DNA of 64,000 nucleotides, from positions 2,914,001 to 2,978,000 of the forward strand of contig RQOL01000532.1 of NCBI GenBank assembly GCA_013076295.1. Reading direction: 5' to 3'. Source of the stretch: Sanderia malayensis. Lineage: Eukaryota; Cnidaria; Scyphozoa; Semaeostomeae; Pelagiidae. Positions 43,101 to 57,300 of this stretch are shown here, one piece after another. Both the position numbers and the translations under genes were made by a program. Position 1 is the first letter of the stretch; each line of letters starts with the position of its first letter. The notes under the pieces were generated by a model. The model saw only the letters and a program-made list of their open reading frames with translations. It was not told the DNA's origin and made no database searches.

Positions 43101-44749
43101 TAAGTCGATTAAAAGGTGCGTAATTATACGTAACTACCTATAGCCAGCCTTTAGTATATCATAACTACTACAATAGTGTACAAACGTTCTTGGGACACTG
43201 GAGGAAGTGCGTTGAAATTTCTCCCTGTAAGCTTCATTTTATGTGTGCACCATTTTCACCCGACTTTTGTGATCACTGTGGAAGTGAACTTTTCGATATC
43301 ATATATGTTATTATGACTATGACTGCTACTATCTTCTTTTTCGCATATCCAAGTAGGTCTTGTTTATTTCGTTCGATGTTTTTCATGGCAATTGCAAGAG
43401 GCTTCAAAGAGAAACTTTTCTTGCTTGAAGCATGCTTACCCTTTTTCAATGCAATTATTTAAAGTTTTTATTCTTCTGTAGAATTAGCAACTGGCGGCTG
43501 CCTGCGTCTGTATAAATGGGACTCAGGTGGAAGTTTCAAAGGCAAGTCATGGGACCAAGAGTTACCCACTGACGCGCAGGTCATTCTTAATACTTTACCC
43601 CCTGGAAATCAGTCGTTTGACATTATTGACAATGAATTGTGCGGTTTTTCAAGGGGGTTTGAAAGCTTGATATCCCCTGTTTCCATTTCAGATTGTGGCT
43701 CATTTGTTTTGCACGTACATGGATACTCACTTGCCTTCAAATCCGAGATACCTCGATGGAAAATGCTTCAGTGGATTGCATTTCTTGAAGCCGCCCAGCA
43801 AGTCGAGTAAGCACTTTTCTAAATTTCCAGTTACCACGTTAGTTTAGCGACCCACACTTATCGATGTTCTTAGCAAATCAGTGAATCGATGTCCCAAATA
43901 TATTTGTGTTTGCTGGTTGGCAAAAGTCCTTGGGGCCAAAATAGGCTAACAACTCGTAAACGTTTTTATTTGTGCGCTATATCAAACCCTTATTTTTCCT
44001 AAAATAATGTTGTTTTCTGAATAAGAACCTTGTGATCATGGTACAAATGAAATTTATCGTTACTGTGTAAAACTGTCTTTAGAAACAACATTGTTTTGGA
44101 GAGGAGGGGGTGACGAATGCGAGTAAAATTTACGAGAGTCGCACGTAAGTGTCCCAGGACTTTTGTCCCATATTGCAGCCGTCATCTCATTAATGTGCTG
44201 TTCTTATCCGTATAGGCGATAGAAAGAGTAGCATTTGCATCATGCAAACTCGTACCCATCCACCCCACTTCAAAGTGATCAAAGAAGACGACACTCATGA
44301 TGTACCAATGGTAAGACTTCAATTCGTCAATATACCCCCGTGTTGAACTTTGAAATTCAATGTAGAGTACCTGCTTGTCGTGTCTCAACCAGGGGGGTAC
44401 ATCATTGCTTCCAGTTGAAATGTGTTATTTTGATGAATTGTTTTGCTTTCAGGGTCGACATAATATCTTTGCAGCAATTGCGATATTCCTTTATCTTGTG
44501 AAAATGAAGTACCATGGAATGTTAGAGTGAGTTTCGGCGTATTTGCATCTCTCTATCCCCATATTATTTCTAATTAGTAATTAGTGATACATAATTAGCA
44601 ATTATTAACATTTGTCTCTCTGGTATAATTAGCACAAGAATTATTAGTAATAATTAGTAATTATTAACATTTGTTTGTCTGGTATTTACAGGCGTGTAAA
44701 TCTTGGATTATCAGGAATAAACATCCTATGGATCTTGAACAAGAATTAA
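40165..44749 (+). CDS. TMEM209: TMEM209 homologue, nuclear-envelope membrane protein, 566 aa
   Basis: Exons: 40165-40385, 40500-40690, 40857-41065, 41549-41610, 41702-41739, 41960-42046, 42148-42250, 42341-42404, 42511-42573, 42780-42876, 42990-43115, 43482-43579, 43692-43806, 44216-44310, 44453-44526, 44692-44749 (567 codons with stop). Exon 4 may instead start at 41537, adding four residues in frame. Two membrane helices lie near residues 52-75 and 93-112, then a Ser/Thr/Pro-rich linker, then the conserved C-terminal domain (Cytochrom_B561_N family in Pfam) containing SFWSYG, LWRNLKISHEDLDLWTENLR, YMDTHLPSNPRYLDG and the terminal VNLGLSGINILWIL. The human protein is about 560 aa and associates with nucleoporins such as NUP205. 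Length and architecture match the family. An AATAAA poly(A) signal follows the stop by 37 bases. Confidence 0.93.
42578..42647. repeat. Perfect 30-bp inverted repeat, 10-nt loop, at a splice donor
   Basis: Arms 42578-42607 and 42618-42647 are exactly complementary over 30 bases. The left arm starts four bases after the exon 9 boundary of TMEM209 (exon end 42573, donor GTAAAAAA). The structure could sequester the donor in RNA. Confidence 0.92.
43919..44169. mobile_element. MITE with GGGACAAAAGTCC-type ends, TMEM209 intron 13
   Basis: Begins GGCAAAAGTCCTTGGGGCC and ends GTGTCCCAGGACTTTTGTCCC. It shares an internal ACAACATTGTTTTGG / GGAGGGGGTGA block with 62520-62783. A solo end-like fragment occurs at about 40758-40780. 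Confidence 0.7.
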
Positions 44750-45347
44750 AGGCACACGATACGTCGTTGTTTTAATATCGATATAAATAAAATTATGAAC
44801 TATTAACTTTAACTTGACCTAGCCATAAAGCCTATAAGACTTGTTGGTATGACATTGTTGTATTCTTTAGGTGCGAAAACGTTAAACTTTACTGCCTTTC
44901 TACTCCCTTAGTTTTAGTACCTTATGTTTTGTTTAAACCAAATTTTGTTTTGATTATTTAAAGTTTATTCAATATTTTTTTTTAATGAACCTTTGTATTT
45001 TGAAACTGGATACAATGGTATCGTAGCAACCTTTCGAAATCTATTGTTTTTCTCGCGTTCAGTGTGGGCCGCGAAGTCGTAAGCAAAATGGCTGCATGAT
45101 TTTGTAACGGTTTCACAACAAACCTTACGCAGTGAAGACTCTATTGTTCACTTCTGAAAGCATTTGTCAAGGCATTAAAGCTACTGAGCCGCAGTTTTAT
45201 GAAAGGGTGGCTTATTTGTTTGTTTATTGACCTTATTGCTGAGGTATTGTAGTGTTCACAGTTTCAAAAAAGTCGCATTTAATCACTGCTGTTCGCTGTT
45301 TGGTCTTTAGGCCTGTTTAGGCCATTATAAACGAACGCCTGGATAAA
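44750..45347. other. Spacer between TMEM209 and ANKRD26-like gene
   Basis: About 600 bases holding the TMEM209 3' UTR and the 5' leader/promoter of the next gene. No exon or clear repeat seen. Confidence 0.6.
44786..44791 (+). terminator. Poly(A) signal AATAAA of TMEM209
   Basis: Canonical AATAAA 37 bases after the TAA stop. Confidence 0.6.
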
Positions 45348-48300
45348 ATGTCCGGATTAAAAAAGTTTCTTCCTGGAAAGAAGAAGTCAAAGAAGTCTAG
45401 TGCAGCATCTTTGCAGTCAGCTACAAGTGAGCAGAATATTCCAGATGGAAACTCGGAGCCAGGCTATAGGAATGTTAAGGAAAAGGACCTGCCGAAATTG
45501 CACAAAGCTGTATGGAATGGAGACTTTGCTAAAGTTAAACAACTCACGAAAAAAGGAGATGTTAACCAGATGGACAAACATCACAGGTAACTTGTATAAT
45601 AACTCAATAATATTAGTAAGATTTTAGGGGATCTAACGTTTCTCTAAAAACGGAAGTATCTCTGGGATTTCCAGGAAACGAAACAAGAACGCCCCCTCCC
45701 CCTCCACTTAAAGCAGGTGCACGGGGCTTTCTCCATCGTGTGATTTCTACCCCGAGTTTGCATCTGAGGAGAACAAAAACTTGTTTTGCGGTAAATTTTC
45801 TTATGCAGCTGTAAAAAAACAGCACTGCGAGTAATAGGCAATTAGCATTGATTATTTAATACCAGGTGCAAGGTTGGAAAACATGCAAATGCTCGCAGTG
45901 ACGCTACGCTGCTCGTAGTTTTGAGTCGCAGCTACGAACAAAAGCATCGGCCATTCACTCGCAGCTCGCAGCCCGCAGCAGCCAGTATTTTGTTCAAACA
46001 ACTGCGGTTGCTCGCACCACAAAAGTCTTTTGCTCGCAGGTCGCAGCCCACAATTTACGTTTGCTCGCTACGACGTGTCCGCGAAAATCGACATGTTTTC
46101 CAACCTGGCAGGTGCTAAATAATTAAATTGTTTGCACTGCAAAATTGTTTGTGCTAAGCATAAGTGATGCCCGCAAGATTGATTGCCACTGAAATGCTTC
46201 CTATACCGGATTGTATAGCTTGGGTGCCCTTAGAAGATATCTTTACAATGAAAACCCATGCTAATAGTTAGCTTGGCATCACAAGGGTAGGTAAGACAGT
46301 TGAGCTGACTATTTCTACTGCAGATGGGGAATCTGGAATAGCCGCAATTATAAGAATACTTGCATAAAATTGAGCTCTCTAGCATTGAGCTACCTTCTGC
46401 TAAATTCCGCATTTTGCTTCTAGTATCTATGTTTTCATCCAGGTTTCAGCTGGGATGGCAATGAAATTGACTTTGAAATTTATCTTTCAGAACGCCACTG
46501 CATTATGCATGTGTTCGTGGCTCTAACGATATTGTTGAATGGCTTTGCGGAAACAGAGCCAAGCTTGGAATTTGTGATGCAGAAGGTAGAACAGCCCTCA
46601 TGAAGGTATTAATTACATTTCACTTTGACATCCTGCTCTTCTCTTGCTTCCATGCTCTGGTTAATGATGTCTTGACTGAATGCTTTATTTTTTTGTATAA
46701 TTCCTTATCATCTTCCCCATTACTTTATTACCTTGTCAAATGCTTTATTCTTTAACCTAACTCCTTCTACTCCTGTCTGATGCTATATTCTCTAGCCTAA
46801 CTCCTTCAACTCCTGTCTGATGCTATATTCTCTAGCCTAACTGCTTCTACTCCCGTCTGATGCTATACTCTCTAACCTAATACCTTCCATGTTTTTTCAC
46901 TTTGCCTAGAACCTCATATAATGTCTTGAGTATTGTTTTTCATGCAGGCTGTAGAGTGTGCAAAGCAGAACTGTGTGCAGACATTATTGGCTCATGGTGC
47001 AGAGACCAATGTTGTTGATGTTAGTTTAGTCACTCCTCTGCATCTCACAGCCACTCACGGCAGCACAGTTATTGGTGCAATGCTTCTTGAAAGAGACGCG
47101 AGGGTCAATGCAGCAGATACAGTGAGTTGCAAGCATGTTTGCTTGGTATAGCACAATTAGGTATCACACTGTTTGGTTTATTTGCTTTTTGCATTTTCTA
47201 TCTTTAGGAGAAACTTACACCACTGCATGTTGCTGCAACTCTTGGATTTCCGGAATTTGTTGAATTCCTTCTGAAAGAGTTTGCACTTGTGGATGAAGTA
47301 GATGTTTATGGGAGGTAGTTTTTCTATTCAACTTCAGAATCTTTCATTTTATATGTCGCAATTTGTTACTTGGCCGGTTTTTCTCATTGCCATTTTTTAT
47401 TTAGAACTCCCTTGATAGCTTCCTCAATGGAAGGTCATATAGCGATTGTTAAACAACTGCTGGATGCAGGGGCAGACACGGAAGTCAAAGACAATGAAGG
47501 ATGGAAGGCTGCTGATCATGCTGCAATGTCAGGCTATCACAGGTAATCATTAGTGATTGTGATCATAGTGATTCTTATCACTCTTCTCATAGTGATTATG
47601 ATTATAATGATTTTGATTGTGATTATAGTGATTGTGATTGTGATTATAGTGATTGCGACTGTGATTATAGTGATTGATGCTTGTGATTATAGTGATTAGT
47701 GCTTGTGATGATAGTGATTAGTGATTATGATCATAGTGATTCTGATTGTGATTATAGTGATTCTGATGGTGATAGTTGTGATCATGATGCACCCATTGTT
47801 TTAACCTTACGTGGCTATGATCATTACTATTTTTTTTTAGCATTTCGAATTTGATCGAAGAGTCAACAAATGATCAGAATCAGCCGCAGTCTCCGCACCA
47901 AAACGCGGGCTCGAACTTCGGCAGTGGAACTGGCACTCCGTTCAAGTCAAGCAGCACACAACCAGTGTCGAGTATATTTGGTGGACCAGCTATTAACGTC
48001 AATGGTATGCGAGCAACCTGATAGAAACTATTTGAATACACTAACATTCTGTAGCTGCTCCAAGTTTTTCCACGCCGTCTTAACACGCCTTTTCAATGCT
48101 TCTTGCTCCCCTTTTCTAGTTGACACTGATGACGAATCTACGGAACACGACTCGCCAAGCAGGTATGCATAAACTCTGATAACTTTCTGAATAATGTTTG
48201 CCTTGGGCTTTGGTCCACGTTTTACATATATCTACGTGCATTTTTGTGACGTTCAAATCTTTTTAGGCATGATTTTCATGATTCCTGGGCAGACTCAGAC

Positions 48301-51300
48301 ATTGGTGACGCTGAGGAGGAGCGTGTAAGAGATTCACATTTGATTCCCCTTACTTAACCTCTCCTTGACTCTGTAATCTCCATTGCTTTAATGCGACTTA
48401 TGCCGTCCATACCTCAAATTACTGCAACTCAAACTTATTTAACTTGTTAATTTTTCATCACAGGTAACATCCCCAAATCTAGCAAAACTTATCGACAGAA
48501 AGGAATCAACAAACAGCCCGAAAGGTCATTCTATGTTTATCAATCAATGTTGCTATTAAATTCTAATTTCATACCATTCAGTGCTTTGTATTAAGACTCG
48601 ATTGTTTTGATTATTGCTTTAGAGTGTGCAATGAAGGTTGTGTTCTTCTAGAGTGTGCAATGAAGGTTGTGTGCTTCTAGAGTGTGCAATGAAGGTTTTG
48701 TGCTTCTAGAGTGTGCAATGAAGGTTGTGTGCTTCTAGAGTGTGCAATGAAGGTTGTGTGCTTCTAGAGTGTGCAATGAAGGTTGTGTTCTTCTAGAGTG
48801 TGCAATGAAGGTTGTGTGCTTCTAGAGTGTGCAATGAAGGTTTTGTGCTTCTAGAGTGTGCAATGAAGGTTTTGTGCTTCTAGAGTGTGCAATGAAGGTT
48901 GTGTGCTTCTAGAGTGTGCAATGAAGGTTGTGTTCTTCTAGAGTGTGCAATGAAGGTTTTGTGCTTCTAGAGTGTGCAATGAAGGTTTTGTGCTTCTAGA
49001 GTGTGCAATGAAGGTTTTGTGCTTCTAACGTGTGCAATGAAGGTTGTGTGCTTCCAGAGTGTGCAATGAAGGTTGTATTCTTCTAGAGTGTGCAATGAAG
49101 GTTTTGTGCTTCTAGAGTGTGCAATGAAGGTTGTTTATCTTTCATTGCAGCTTCAACAAGCAGAATACCTGTCGTGTCTTCTTCAAAAGAAAATCTGAGC
49201 AATGCTAATAAAGGTAATGGGAAAAACCATATAATCATTTGAGCATACGCTACTAATGACCTAATGACTTAAATATATGTACCGGTGATGTCATTCATTA
49301 CACAGTAACTGTGTAAATGGAAGAAGTCATCGTTACGTGCCACTATTCTTATTTGAGCTTCATGCAGCTCAATTTACCTTTTGTGCACTGCATGCTCTTT
49401 CATTAAGCTCCTTGTCTTTTTAATTTACTAACCATACTTAAGACGACTAATCGGGTTGCATGCTGTCCAGATATGTTTGCATATATTATGAATATGAACA
49501 CGTCTGTCTTTGAAAATGCATTGTTCTTTATTCAAGCTGGTAGCAGCTCAAGCTTGCATGACGTCACAGCATCTGCATCGAACCTCTCCAGGATCCCAAA
49601 GCTCGAGACAACAACAACAACAGCAAAAGCAACATCTCCTAAAGGCAGTGCGTCGAATATTCCTCTACCGGTAGCCGGTCAGAGCAAGATTCCGATGCCC
49701 AAGGGCAAATCTCCATCACCCGAAAAACAGATACTCGGCAAAACCTCGGCTGCAGAGAGTAAGATTCCTCGATTTTCAAATTCCCCATCTCCGACAAAGA
49801 AGGACCTGACCACAGGAAAGGTTGTTGCTGCTGTTGAATCGAAGTCCAAGACCTCCGTGGAAAAGAAAGAACCGAACTTTGCTGGTCCGGCTGACTTCAG
49901 CAACTCGGAATTATCCGGTTGGGATAGCGATGTAAGTATCATATATGTATAACTTCTGGAATAACTAAAACGTCCATCAGCTAACTATGAAGATAGCTAT
50001 GTCTACAAAGGGGATATGTCATTGGTTGTCTCATTATTTCATGGTGGGACTATATAGTACCGGGCGTTTAGTACCCCGTTACCAGCTCCAACTTATCGGT
50101 GTGTTGTCCGGACGATTAAAGAGTTTATCACATCTCATCCCGGCTTGTTTGCATTGCAGAGTGGAGACTTTTCAGAATTAGACCCTCTCGATGCATCAAT
50201 CGGCAGTTCTACTAAAAAGGTATCGTTGAGCAATAACACATTTGATGTTGAAATAATCGACTCTTGTCATGTCCAGTACATATAATTTGAGATGTGTAAT
50301 ATATTTATTTTGATATTAGAAGGAAGATACAGCCAAGCCTGCTAAATTGAACTTGAAGGATAGGTTCAGCTTGTTTCAAGGTAAGTCTTTTTCTATATAT
50401 TTTGCAACACTTCTGCAATATCGATGCTTCTTCACGGTATGTGCATCTTCGTCACTGCCTCATGATTTTACCGATATTTCGTCAAGGTCAGTTGATTGAG
50501 TTGAGTCAATGTTCGTTCCTTAGTCTCATACAACTTTGGTTTAAGATGTTACAAGTAAAGTAGATTGCCACAAATGCTCCAGATTATCTTTTGTTTTGCA
50601 TTGCGAATCCTGTATGCTTTCTTAGCATTGAAATGCCTGTACAATTGACTCTTCTATGTCTTACAAGGAACAAGCTAATAGTATTGTTCATATGATATCA
50701 GATGATTTTTTTTCAGCAAGTAAAGCAGCTAAAGGATCGCCATCAGCAGAGCTGCAAATCAAATCACCACCACCGCAAAGTCAATTGGGAAGTAAAGATG
50801 AGGTTGCAAGCGAGGTCAAACAGCCGCATCAGAACGAGACCGGCCAGGCGAATGAACACCAGAACAAAGCAGAAAGAAACGAGAAATTTGACAATGAATT
50901 CGATAGTTCCACTGATGAGGTATCTACCCCCAGGCCAGTGCTGGAAATGAAGGCGAAAGGCAAGGTTTTGGGCGTGAAGGACGGGGGAGGAAAAGATGAT
51001 TTTGATTTGAATGTGGCGTCACCAGCAATGGCAAATAATGACATACAGGTAAATGAATTGAATTGATTCAAATACACTGAATTGAATTGTTCTTGCTGTT
51101 GAATGAATTGAATTCTTTATAGAATTATCGATGCATCTTTGAGATATTTGCGCATGGCATTATGAAGATTTGTTTTGATTTCTTTTGTTATAGGATGCAG
51201 AGCTACTCGCAGAGGATGGGAAGTTGTCTTTCGAGCCTCCTTTAAGCAAAGAGAAAGATGATGAAAGCGAGTTCAGTGACTTCAGTCTTCAAGAATCGAT

Positions 51301-54300
51301 GGATCCTACCCAAGGAAAACATTTGAACCAAGAAAAACAAGAAGGAAAATCAAAGGAGAAACAAGGTGCGATGGTCCATCATTCATTGCCGGTCTAATCC
51401 AGCTAATCGTCTTTTGTCAAGTAGATATTTAAAGTCATATAATATTCCTTTGCTTTCCGTGAATATATAAACTAAACGAGGTGGAAGACTGAGAGATTGA
51501 ACGATCGTGTTACCAATATGTTAATTCTACCCAATCAAATTCCAGTATCGTTGATGACGCATCAGTATTTCTTTGCTGTGATTGGTTGATTTCCAATCAT
51601 AATGCTTGTCTATTTCCTTTATTTTTCAGATCGAAAGGCAAAGTTAGCGGCCCTCGGCCTTGATCTTGGCAGCTCTGTGAGCTCTGTCTCTGAGATTGAT
51701 GACGTAGGCGAATTTGACACCTCGCTAACCAATCACGATGCTTTATTTTCGCCTCCTAAAACAACACCAAAGGCAAATATGAATGAAATAAACGCAGAGG
51801 TTTGTGTTGACTGTTTGTCTGCATAATTATTCAAGCAACATGTATCACCACCATCTTAAGCAGGTGCAGAACTTTAAAGTCCATGTTGGAGACCAGTTTC
51901 TTCAAGTGGTTCTATGGTGTAATGGTTAGCACTCTGGACTTTGAATCCAGCGATCCGAGTTCAAATCTCGGTAGAACCTATTTGTTGTCAATTTCTCTTA
52001 TTTTAAAAATAAGTCGTCGTATGGTAGGTATGTTTGCGATAAGAAGTTGTATAAGTATTCTTTTCTGTTTCATTGTGAAATTTTTTTGTTTTTTTAGAGT
52101 AATAATGGATCCAGTGTCCAGGGAGAAAACGGTTTGAAAGGTAACTACACGGAATTTTATAGATCGTAAGGAGGAACGATGTGTTAGTTAACTGTGTGAG
52201 GTTAATTTATACCCCAGCGGAAATACAGTTCCCTGCGACCCCTTTGTTCCAAACCAAACGTCTTTATGTATGTCTCTATGTGGGGTAAAATCTGCCCTAA
52301 CACCTCTAAATATATTGATGTGTTGATACGGTTGAAATTTGCTTCTTCTTTAGATACAATAGACAGTGGACTTGGAAGAACTGCAGAGACTCGGGAAGAT
52401 GCGATTGATGCCCAAGCTAAGGCAGCCAAATCTTCATCGAAAGCGCAATTCGATGCTCTCGGTATTGAATTCTCTGATGAAGAAGATTCTTCATTTGTTG
52501 TCAGCGAGTCAGAAAGCGAATGGGAGAAGAGTTTGAGGAAGAAGAAGGAAGAACAGCTCAGGAGAGAAGATGTTAAGAAGATGATGAGTAATGAGATTCA
52601 GGAGAAGAATGTTGAAAATGAAGAAGATAAGACAAGGAAGATCGCGACTGAAGAGTTGTTTGAAGATACGGCAACTGAAACGGAAAGTGAAGATGAGATA
52701 ATCGTGAATGAAGATCCAAAAAAGAAAAATATGCAAGCTGATCGTGAAGAAGCTGTCGAAGAAGAAGATGTTGCAGAGAAGAAGAAGATGGAAGACTTGG
52801 AAAAACGTGATTCGGAGTTTATAAGCGATGAAGATTTTAGTCTTCATACGGAAGATCAATTGGAAGAATTGGAATCGGCAAGACTGAAGGGAGATGATGG
52901 GATTGATGATTTTGACGAAGGTAGCGATTTCAGTTACTTTGAAAGCAAGAAGGATGATGAAGGTGTTGAACATGGTGATGAATCTTCTGCTAGCGATTCT
53001 GAGTCTGAGGTTGACGAATCTGCGTCTGAGATTGAGCTGAGAGCAGATGGGAATAAGATTCGTTTGGATGCGTCAAATGTGGAAGAGGAGGTCGTTGTGC
53101 CAGCTTTTCAAATGAAAAGTGAGACAACACCTGATAGGAAGGAATCTGATAGGAAGACTAAGCAAACCGACGAGGAAAGAATGAGAATTCTACGAAATAT
53201 GGCTGGCTCTAATACTGTTATGAATGGGAATGCTGAAAAGAAAATGTCAGCGGAGAAGAAGAAGAGTAATGAAGATGATGATAGAAGACAGAAACTCGAG
53301 GCGATGGTACAACCTGTGGCTATTCAACAAGTTAACGATGATTTTGTTGAAAGTCTTCCCGAAAGAATGGAGGAGAAGTTGTTGAATGGAGAAGATCCTG
53401 TATCGGCTGCTGTGGAAGAAGAGTTTGAGAGGAAATTGCGAGAAAAGGAAGAAGAAAGTCGCTTGGAGGCACAGCGAAAAGAAGATTTGGCACTGGAAAA
53501 GGAGAAGAAGAGGGTTGAAGAAGATTTAGCAAGGAAGAGAGAAGAAAGCGAGAGGAAGAGAAGAGAAGAAGAGGATCTGTTAAGAATTATGGAGGAAGAA
53601 GTAGAAAGAAAAAGAAGAGAAGAAGATGATCGAAGAAGCAAAAAAGAAGAATCCAAGAGAAGACGAGAGGAAGCAGAACGCAAGGCAAAAGAAGAGGTAA
53701 AAATGTTAACTACTTGCTTATGTTTATCTAATCGCATGCTTATCTATAGACTCTTATTGTCTATACTGGCATCACAGTGCTCGATGTACAGAAGTACAGA
53801 GCAATAATAGAATAGAAGAAAGAAAGTAGACTAGTTCTCTGTTGCTAGAAGTTTCATGCTTTCGCAATCATCAGACAGACTAATCGTATGCTTATGTATA
53901 TATAGTTCATGCAGTCATATGTATATTTTTCGAAGGAGTTTGAAGCGCAGCTGAGGTTGAAGGAAGAGGAAATGCAGCGAGAACAAGAAGCAGCTTCTAA
54001 AAGGACAGTGGATCTAGAGAAGCAGCGAATCCAACAAGAAACCGACGCTCAAATGAAACGATTTGAGGAAGAATTGAAGAAACGAGAAAGGGAATTCGAA
54101 GAGCAGATGAGAAATCGTGAACTTGAAGAGAAAGAGATGAGAGAGCGGAGAATTGTAAATGGAGAAAAGGAGTTGGAAGACATCAAACTGAAGCAGATCA
54201 AGGGAATGGAAGAAGAATATTTTAAGATGCAGCAAGAGAAATTGGATTGGCAAAAGAAGAGGGAAGAACAGGCTGAGAAGATTTTAAAAGAGAAGGAAGA

Positions 54301-57300
54301 ACTAGCTGAGTTATCAAAGAAACGAAGAGAACAAGAACAGAAAGCTATTGAAGCTTCAATCAGGTAACTAGATCGTTGCTGTTATTTAGAGCCACCCGCA
54401 TATAAGAACCAGTAGGTTAAGAGCCTTCCAGGCTGAAATTCCTACTCAAAACAATAGAAGAGACAATAAGCTATTGTATTTGAACAATAGGCTGGAATTC
54501 ACAGGTTCTTATACGTGAGTGTTTACTGTATGTTTTCTTGTAGTGGACAGTAAATATTGTAGCATTCCAGGTTTTTCAATACAGATTAAGCCAGATTCCG
54601 AAGCAGGCTTTTATGCAGTAGCAATATGCATTTCTATCCCCAATGTATCTCTATTCCGGTTTTTAATTTTGAATCAGGACCCCATTCCTATCTTATTCAT
54701 TTTCTTTGTAGACTGAAGGAACAGGAACTACTCTGGCAGCAGAAGCAGACTGAAATGCGGAACGACCCGGACACAGACCTAAGGACGAGGGAACGTGAAG
54801 AGCTGGCACGGATTGATGGATTGTTGAAAGAGAGTTCCAGAAAGGAAGAAGGGAGAAAGAAGAAGGAAAGCTCCATTCTTGAAGATCTTGTATCACAACA
54901 GAGTGTCCCTATCGATCAAGGTAATTCATACTAAGCCCTGTTTTCAATAAATATTACATACATGGGATGCAGTCTCAAGTAATGGGGATACAGTTTGTAA
55001 ATAGTAAGCATCCGCATAAAGGGACCAGCAAATTAAGAACCTTAGAGCCCATGATGTTTCTGATCAAAACAATGGGCTATAGCAATAGGTTGCTTGGAAA
55101 ATCAAGGGTTTTAGACTGTTTAATGTACATGTTTCTTGTGATGTTCACTGCTAATTGAAGGCCGAATGACACTGACACTACCCCCGTAATTCTTAGAAAT
55201 TCTTGGTGCAGTTTTAGGTATTAATACGCGAAACCAGGGTGTCGACTAATGCTTCATTTATTAGAGTGGAGACAGTCTTCATCTTATTAAATTTTCTTTT
55301 GTTCCTATGTCATTATTGTTCTATTACTTTGTCAGCGTCACGTCTGTTGTTTGTGGACGGCTTAGTGTTCTCTTTATTGTTTGCGCATAACGTGATTACG
55401 ATTGCAAACAATAGACATCAGCCATTGTTTACGTCTATTGACATTTGAGAAATTCTGTAATGTTCGCGTCCTTTGTTGCCATGTAGTAAAGACCTCTTGA
55501 GTTTTCATTGAGAACTCAAATATTGGCCTAGATTTATGTGTTGATCATTCACACGATGAGCTTTGCTAGTATATAGTAGAGTACAGAATAGGCCTTGTCG
55601 TAGTAGAAAGTTTTCAACAACGAAACTTGGTGTCAGATGGTTCTTTATTCGGGTAAATGATTATAAAAACGCACGGATGTTCTGTTTGAGTTGTACTTTT
55701 ATGAAACACTTATTTGATGGTTATTTTGGCTTTGCTTCCAGCTGGTCTTTCGCTCGAAGGAGAAGCAAAAACATTTACAAATCCAATGCCAACGAAACTT
55801 GAAGATGAGACGGAAAAGCGTCTCAACCAATCAAAACAGATGCGAGAAGAGGCAGAACAATTGCTACAAGCAGCACGTGATAAAACCAATGCCATGATGA
55901 CTGGAAAACGACAAAAACCTCCTCCGTTGCCCTTCTCTACCTCCCAGTATGCTGCGGAGGCTGATTATGGAAACGAAATAATCGACCAGGATTTCTCTGC
56001 AGGGTATTTATTTGCACGAGTTCTTCATCCCTTTACTTCACGATAAGACGATGTTTTATCACATAAATATCAGCTACTATAAATTATAGTCTATTGCTTT
56101 GCAGTTTCTCCTTATATCAAAGCCCTCCACAACTTATAGACACACATGAATATCTTTCTTTATATGCATTTATTCTTGCAGACCGAACGGAGTTCAAGAC
56201 TTAGCGTATTCAAATTTCGACAAGCCTCGCTCTGATATGGTCAATGTGAACATGAATAACGAGCACGAGGCTATCCTTCCCGCCACCAGCTCTCCTTACG
56301 AACCTTCAAAGCGCAGCCTCGATTCGAAATTTGCTGGCCAAGAGGAACCCAGCCCGATAAAGAGGCCTCAAACGGCACTGGGGATCGCTGACGATCCAAC
56401 ATACACAACAGCCACGCCTCTGGCACTGTATGCATCTCTCAGCAAAACTGGACATTTTAAAGGTTTGTATAGTTTTTGGACATGGATATTTGTATTCAAA
56501 TGAGTCTATTTCAATCGCGTACCCCCGGTTCGCAAGCCATTTGTTATTGAAATGTTGTTGATTGCTAATTAAAACCCGGGGGTGTATCGAAAGGAATAAA
56601 CATGTATTTTTATTGTTTCCCTGATCTATGTATGGCATGTATGGTGTTTTATTGCAGACTCCAAAGCCTTAATGAAGATGCAAGACTCGCTAAGAGAAGC
56701 AAAGAGAGAGTTGGACAGAACTAAAAGCCGGAACACAGCACTTGAGACATCGAAGAGAGAAATGGAAGTCGATATAAGAGAAATGCAAAGGTATTTTATC
56801 TTAATTTCCACTGGTATTGAACAGTTTTCCAGCACCTATTATGACGCATAAGTAAATTGTACACTCTCTCACATTGTGAGGACATGGGGCTTAATTCGCG
56901 ATTAATCTGATGTCATAATTAATGCCTTAACCTAATTTTGACGTCAGTTTATTGTAGCGAATCGAGATTTTTTTGTGGTCTGTAAGCTCAGTATAACAGC
57001 CGAGCACTTTTTCGGCGCTCTCTGTTAAAATATCTATTTGCAAGCATTGATAGTATATATAGTTATATCTTGCCATGTAAGTAATAAACTTGAGTTGTTG
57101 TTGGATTTTGTCTTGTGGTATAAGTAGAGTTTTAAAAGAAAAACAACGATGAAATAATAGACATGAATAGATTAATCAGTGAGCACATCCAGTAACGTAT
57201 AATCGACAAGTTCAATTGGACATTGAAGGTATTGTACTTACAATGCTGAAAGCAGTGAAATTAATCTTGCAGGGCTGTGGATTTGCTGAGCAAATCGCAG

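Noticed and set aside
53324..53737. Ser/Leu-rich 137-codon minus-strand frame
   Set aside because: Antisense shadow of the Glu/Lys/Arg-rich exon 52354-53696.
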